Assembly (NCBI GenBank): GCA_041572755.1
Contig: JBFFRY010000010.1
Location: forward strand, 1-64,000
Direction: 5' to 3'
Source: JBFELU01 sp041572755
GTDB lineage: Bacteria > Actinomycetota > Acidimicrobiia > Spongiisociales > UBA11373
Length of the DNA: 64,000 nt
A program made the translations under genes and the position numbers. Positions 58,881 through 64,000 of this stretch are shown here, piece after piece. The notes beneath the pieces are model-generated. The model ran no database searches. It was not told the origin of the DNA and saw nothing but the letters and a program-made list of their open reading frames with translations. Numbering within the stretch: the stretch's first letter is position 1; each line of letters opens with the position of its first letter.

Positions 58881-60166
58881 GCGAGTTGCTGGGACGGAAC
58901 TTCCTTCGCGCCCTCCTCCAAGCCGGCCACCGGATCGAGGCCCATCCGGGGGGCCACCAATCAGTCGATGATGCCCTCGTGGCCCTGGAGCGCGCCGTCG
59001 ACGTGCTCACCTGCAACACGGAGGCCGTGACGTTGCGCATCACCGGGGACGCCTTCTCGCTCGACGGACGAGTGCTGCCCCATGCCTCACTCGAGTTTCA
59101 CGGCATGCTGCGCCACATGGAGGAGCGGGGAATCGGCGCCGTGACGGTGCATCGGGGCGCCCAGACGCGGGACCTGGCGGACCTCGCTGCGCTGGTGGGC
59201 GGCGTGTCGACCGATCTTCCCACCGGTGGCACCGTGGTGATCGATGAATTCGCCACACCCGAGCCCGGGGGTCCGCAGCCGCTCCAGGGTCTGAGACAGA
59301 GCTACGTCTCGTCTCTCGATGCGCTCGAAGCGTTCTCCCACGAAGGCGCCTTCAGCATGGCTTCGGTCACGGAGATCGTCGACGGCTTCATCGAGGAGCG
59401 GGTGGGGCAGTCGCTCATGCTGGCAACGGTGCATTCCCTGGAACAGGCGACCCACTATCACTCGGTCAACGTGTGTGTGCTCGCCCTGGCGCTGGGTCGC
59501 GCCATCGGTCTCGGGCGCGACGAGCTCACCAGGCTCGGCACCGGCGCCCTGCTGCACGACGTCGGCCGGGTCATCCTCGATGAGGCCGCCCTGACCAAGG
59601 CGGGCAGTCTGACTCGCGAGGAGTGGGCCCAGGTGCGCCTCCACCCCCAGGAGGGGGCGATGGCGGTTCTGGCGGCCGCTCGTCCGGGAGACGAGAGCGC
59701 GGCGCTGGTGGCGTTGGAGCACCACGCTCGGGTCGACGGCACCGGATACCCGGATCTCAAAGGCCGCAAGCTGCATCTCCACAGCAGGATCGTGGCGGTC
59801 GTCGACGCCTACGACGCCATCACGAGCCGCCGTCCTCACCGTCCGGCCCGGACCCCATCGGAGGCCCGCAACATCATCGTGGATGCAGCCGGCACCGCTT
59901 ACGACCCCGACCTGGTGAGCGTCTTCGTGCACATGCTGGGTGAGTACCCGCCCGGCTCGCTGCTGCAGCTCGACACCGGCGAGGTGGTGATGGTGACGCC
60001 GGGGAAAGCCCGCGACCTGCACGGCGTGCTGGTCCGCGACATGGCCGGCGTCCTGGTCGAGGACCCCGAACCGGTTCGGCTGGCGGATCGCCGGGTGGTG
60101 GGCCAGCTGTTGGCCGAAGAGGCGGGTGTGGACCCCGCCGCGCTGCTCCACGTCGCCGACGGCTGA
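58877..60166 (+). CDS. HD-GYP-like phosphohydrolase domain protein, degenerate motif
   Basis: 429 residues. Residues 1-150 are an unassigned sensory or regulatory domain; the HD-GYP domain covers about 180-345: H195 (THYHSVNV), H227-D228-VGR, H256 (VRLHPQEG), HHARVDGTGYP (282-292) and VDAYDAIT. Canonical HDIGK and HHERxDGxGYP carry changes: K to R at 231 and E to A at 284. HD-GYP enzymes hydrolyse cyclic di-GMP; activity here is uncertain. C-terminal tail resembles a small beta domain (LLQLDTGEVVMVTPGKARDLHGV). Confidence 0.85.
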   Translation: MSELLGRNFLRALLQAGHRIEAHPGGHQSVDDALVALERAVDVLTCNTEAVTLRITGDAFSLDGRVLPHASLEFHGMLRHMEERGIGAVTVHRGAQTRDLADLAALVGGVSTDLPTGGTVVIDEFATPEPGGPQPLQGLRQSYVSSLDALEAFSHEGAFSMASVTEIVDGFIEERVGQSLMLATVHSLEQATHYHSVNVCVLALALGRAIGLGRDELTRLGTGALLHDVGRVILDEAALTKAGSLTREEWAQVRLHPQEGAMAVLAAARPGDESAALVALEHHARVDGTGYPDLKGRKLHLHSRIVAVVDAYDAITSRRPHRPARTPSEARNIIVDAAGTAYDPDLVSVFVHMLGEYPPGSLLQLDTGEVVMVTPGKARDLHGVLVRDMAGVLVEDPEPVRLADRRVVGQLLAEEAGVDPAALLHVADG

Positions 60167-60247
60167 CCTCGGACGCCGGACTCTCCCCGGCCCGTCACGC
60201 CGCCGTGCCGACCACCCGCACCGTGTCGCATCGACTCCAGCGCCCGT

Positions 60248-60282
60248 TCCCTTCGGGTCGTAAGGTGCGGCGGTCGAAGGGA
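60248..60282 (+). promoter_or_regulatory. inverted repeat occluding the ribosome-binding site of the MBL-fold gene
   Basis: TCCCTTCG (60248-60255) and CGAAGGGA (60275-60282) are perfect eight-base arms with a 19-base loop. The right arm contains most of the AAGGGAGG Shine-Dalgarno sequence (60277-60284) before the TTG start at 60289. It could be an RNA hairpin limiting translation or an operator. Confidence 0.5.
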
Positions 60283-60288
60283 GGCCGG

Positions 60289-61098
60289 TTGGAGCACCCG
60301 ATCTGTGTGACCTGTGGCGTCCAGGCGCAGGAAGCAGCCGCCGTGTGCCGCATCTGCGCCGATGAACGCCAGTACGTCGGATGGGGGGGTCAGGCATGGA
60401 CCACCCTGGCGGCGATGGGCGAAGCCGGTCATCGCAATCGGATCGAGGAGATCGAGCCGGGGCTGTGGGGCATCGGCACGGAGCCCCACTTCGCCATCGG
60501 GCAGCGCTCGTTGCTGGTGTGCACCCCGGTCGGCAATCTGCTGTGGGACGCCATCAGCTACCTCGACGATGAGACCGTCGCGACCGTCGAGGAACTCGGC
60601 GGGATCGCCGCCGTGTCGGCCTCGCACCCGCACTTCTACGGCTCGATCGTGGAGTGGAGCAGGGCGTTCGGCGGGGCGCCCGTCTACTTGCCTGCGGCGG
60701 ACCAGGAGTGGGTGGTGCGGCCCGATCCCGCCGTCGAGTTCTACGGCGACCGGGTGGAACCGATCGAGGGGCTCAGCCTGGTGCGCTGCGGCGGGCACTT
60801 CGAGGGCAGTGCGGTGGCCCACTGGCCCGATGGGGCCGAGGGGCGGGGTGTGCTGCTGGTGGGGGACACGATCCAGGTGGTCTCCGATCGGCGCTACGTC
60901 AGCTTCATGCGCTCCTACCCGAACCTGATTCCGCTCGACGCGACCACCATCCGGGGGATCGTCGCCGCGGTGACGCCGCTGCCCTACGACCGCATCTATG
61001 GGGGATGGTGGGGGCGCAACGTTGCCGCGGGGGCACCCGCCGCAGTGGCAGAGTCGGCCCGGCGTTACCTGGAGCGGATCGAAGGGCCCCCGGCCTGA
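60289..61098 (+). CDS. MBL-fold metallo-hydrolase-like protein with N-terminal zinc ribbon
   Basis: 269 residues from a TTG preceded by AAGGGAGG. An N-terminal zinc ribbon (C6-x2-C9, C20-x2-C23) is followed by a metallo-beta-lactamase-like fold: AVSASHPHFYGSIVEWSRAFGG, VRCGGHFEGSAVAHWP, VLLVGDTIQVV and PYDRIYGGWWGRNV. The usual HxHxDH motif reads SHPHFYG, a reduced form typical of this subfamily. Hydrolytic substrate unknown. A longer frame from 60205 has a Ser/Arg-rich, unconvincing N-terminus. Confidence 0.78.
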   Translation: MEHPICVTCGVQAQEAAAVCRICADERQYVGWGGQAWTTLAAMGEAGHRNRIEEIEPGLWGIGTEPHFAIGQRSLLVCTPVGNLLWDAISYLDDETVATVEELGGIAAVSASHPHFYGSIVEWSRAFGGAPVYLPAADQEWVVRPDPAVEFYGDRVEPIEGLSLVRCGGHFEGSAVAHWPDGAEGRGVLLVGDTIQVVSDRRYVSFMRSYPNLIPLDATTIRGIVAAVTPLPYDRIYGGWWGRNVAAGAPAAVAESARRYLERIEGPPA

Positions 61099-61157
61099 GC
61101 GGTGCTCCGGTATTCGGGACGGCAGCGGTACGCTCGGGCAGCCGAACGGGAGCTGAT

Positions 61158-61775
61158 ATGCGACGGCTGGCAACGATCTTGGTCCTGACGACGTTGGTCG
61201 CAGCGTGCGGCGACGACGACGCGGCCGGGCCGGAGACGACGGCCACCGACGATGCGGCGATCACCACGGTGCCCACCACCCCACCGGCGCTTCCCGACGG
61301 CTGTGTGATGCCGCCCTTCGAGGTGGAGGTGCGGATCGCCGGGGAGGACCCGGCCGAGGTCCTCGAGGTGGTCGACGCAGCCGCGGTGCGCATCTCGGAG
61401 GGCAAGGCCTACACGGTCTACCTGGCGGATTTCGTGATGGACCGCGACGAGTCCATCTACGTATGGAGCCAGGAGCCGCCGCCGGGGGGAACGATCGTGC
61501 AGACCGGGCTCACGGTGTTCAACGCTGAGGACCCCGCCGCGGTGCCGGTCCTCCGGGGCGGTGAGACGGGCTTCGTCGATTGGCAGGCCGGCGAGTTGGC
61601 CGCATTCCTCACTGTGATCGCTGAGGGGGCCGCGGATTTCAGCGTCGAGATGACCGGGTCCGCAGAGCTGCTCCACGTCGACGATGCCCGGGTGTGCATC
61701 CGGGCCGATATCCGCAGCGAGCGCGGGTTCGAGTTCGCCGGCACCTATCTGGCCGAGATCGTCGACGACTTCTGA
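61158..61775 (+). CDS. putative lipoprotein of unknown function
   Basis: 205 residues with an N-terminal signal MRRLATILVLTTLVAAC and lipobox LVAAC, an Asp/Thr/Pro linker and a beta-rich domain (AYTVYLADFVMDRDESIYVWSQ) ending FAGTYLAEIVDDF. GGGAG lies seven bases before the ATG. The CGDDDAA start parallels the lipoprotein at 7405. No family recognised. It is the gene immediately before secA. Confidence 0.72.
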   Translation: MRRLATILVLTTLVAACGDDDAAGPETTATDDAAITTVPTTPPALPDGCVMPPFEVEVRIAGEDPAEVLEVVDAAAVRISEGKAYTVYLADFVMDRDESIYVWSQEPPPGGTIVQTGLTVFNAEDPAAVPVLRGGETGFVDWQAGELAAFLTVIAEGAADFSVEMTGSAELLHVDDARVCIRADIRSERGFEFAGTYLAEIVDDF

Positions 61776-61821
61776 TCCGGGCCCGGGGTTCGAGACCTCT
61801 TTCGCAGTACCCCCGCATCGA

Positions 61822-61827
61822 TATCAT
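61822..61827 (+). promoter_or_regulatory. candidate -10 box (TATCAT) of secA
   Basis: TATCAT six bases before the secA ATG, the same leaderless spacing as at AOR2. TTCGCA at 61801-61806 is a possible but closely spaced (15 bp) -35. Confidence 0.3.
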
Positions 61828-61833
61828 GGCGCC

Positions 61834-63462
<1,629 letters not shown>

Positions 63463-64000
63463 CAGCGCGGCCTCTACGTGCTGGGCACCGAGCGTCACGA
63501 GTCGCGGCGCATCGACAACCAGCTGCGGGGCCGCTCCGGCCGCCAGGGCGATCCCGGCGAGTCCCGCTTCTACCTCTCGCTCGAGGACGAACTGATGCGG
63601 CGCTTCGCCAGCGAACGGGTCCAGGCGATCATGCAGCGGCTCCGCATCCCCCCCGACGTTCCCATCGAGGCCAAGATCGTCTCCAACTCGATCGAGCGGG
63701 CCCAGCGCCAGGTGGAGTCGCAGAACTTCGAGATCCGCAAGAACGTCCTCAAGTACGACGAGGTGATGAACCGCCAGCGGGAGGTCATCTACGAGTGGCG
63801 CGGCGGCATGCTGCGGGGCGTGGAGACCGAGGAGCTGGTCCGAGAGTGGATCGACGAGGTCGTCGAGGATCAGGTCGGCCTCGCCGTGAGCGACGAGGTG
63901 GCCCCGGAGGACTGGGACTGGAAGGAGCTGTCGACCCGGGTCTCGCAGGTCTATCCGCTCCATCTGGGTCGAGACGAGGTGCTGGGCGGCGCCCGGGAAG
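63463..64000 (+). CDS. secA: SecA, remainder of the interrupted frame (runs off right edge)
   Basis: Same frame as the upstream SecA, open to the edge: GLYVLGTERHESRRIDNQLR (with the NBD2 arginine fingers of the GRSGRQGDPG helicase motif VI), FYLSLEDELMRRFASERVQ, IEAKIVSNSIERAQRQVESQ and NVLKYDEVMNRQREVIYEWR (helical scaffold). The C-terminus lies outside the window. Its reading frame shows no frameshift, only the TAG before it. No ribosome-binding site indicates an independent start. Confidence 0.9.

Overview
This 64 kb window is high-GC throughout, densely packed and almost free of intergenic space. Gene content points to the phylum Actinomycetota, probably a lineage outside the classical mycobacteria and streptomycetes (an Acidimicrobiia-like bacterium is my best guess, by inference). 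The strongest evidence is order: the right half carries LCP - nucleotidyltransferase - cofE/cofD (F420) - large GT2 protein - DUF5719 - DUF3499 - manB - Trm112 - bifunctional PGI/PMI - ahcY - comF - hpf - secA. This is the conserved actinobacterial fbiA-manB-sahH-secA neighbourhood (as in M. tuberculosis Rv3240c-Rv3267), although whiB is not where it is expected.

Layout. (1) 1-5.4 kb: an unrecognised edge gene, a class A penicillin-binding protein with PASTA domains, a B12-less methylmalonyl-CoA mutase large subunit and an EamA transporter. (2) 5.4-14.4 kb: a pterin-metal enzyme island: tungsten-type aldehyde:ferredoxin oxidoreductase (AOR), lipoprotein, a protein with an IDDTD/GTG-type N-terminus, a membrane protein, a MoaD-MoeA fusion, a MoeA-PBP-like fusion and, convergent, a second AOR. 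(3) 14.4-19.7 kb: enolase-superfamily enzyme, L-2-hydroxyglutarate oxidase-like protein, AGXT2-like aminotransferase and methylmalonate-semialdehyde dehydrogenase. (4) 19.7-24.4 kb: a corrinoid methyl-transfer set (DUF1638, corrinoid protein, UroD-type methyltransferase, MTHFR-like reductase) and a cyclic-2,3-diphosphoglycerate-synthase-like P-loop protein. (5) 24.5-34.3 kb: aminotransferase, FMN hydroxyacid dehydrogenase, ureohydrolase, acyl-CoA carboxylase subunits with a secreted beta-helix/RTX protein between them, and biotin ligase. (6) 34.3-39.5 kb: degenerate dienelactone-hydrolase-like protein, LCP ligase, UDP-glucose dehydrogenase, sugar nucleotidyltransferase and epimerase (cell envelope). 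(7) 39.5-64 kb: DNA glycosylase, F420 genes, envelope glycosylation genes, manB to ahcY, an FtsH-like protease, comF, hpf, a translationally coupled response regulator/HEAT/HD-GYP chain, a metallo-beta-lactamase-fold protein, a lipoprotein and secA.

How parts may work together (inference): 3-aminoisobutyrate/beta-alanine-type amines could pass through the AGXT2-like aminotransferase and MmsA to propionyl-CoA or acetyl-CoA; propionyl-CoA carboxylase (with BirA for biotinylation) and methylmalonyl-CoA mutase would carry propionyl-CoA to succinyl-CoA. The corrinoid genes would move methyl groups onto tetrahydrofolate. The two AORs with two unusual MoeA fusions look like a dedicated tungsten/molybdenum cofactor system.

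Most notable anomalies: an in-frame TAG at codon 543 of secA with undisturbed SecA sequence continuing in the same frame; the MoaD-MoeA fusion with an internal Gly-Gly; two identical 12-bp perfect palindromes 8.7 kb apart; an 8-bp inverted repeat that would bury a Shine-Dalgarno sequence; and convergent genes whose stop codons interlock. No rRNA, tRNA, CRISPR array or insertion sequence was seen, and no gene-free stretch exceeds about 160 bases.
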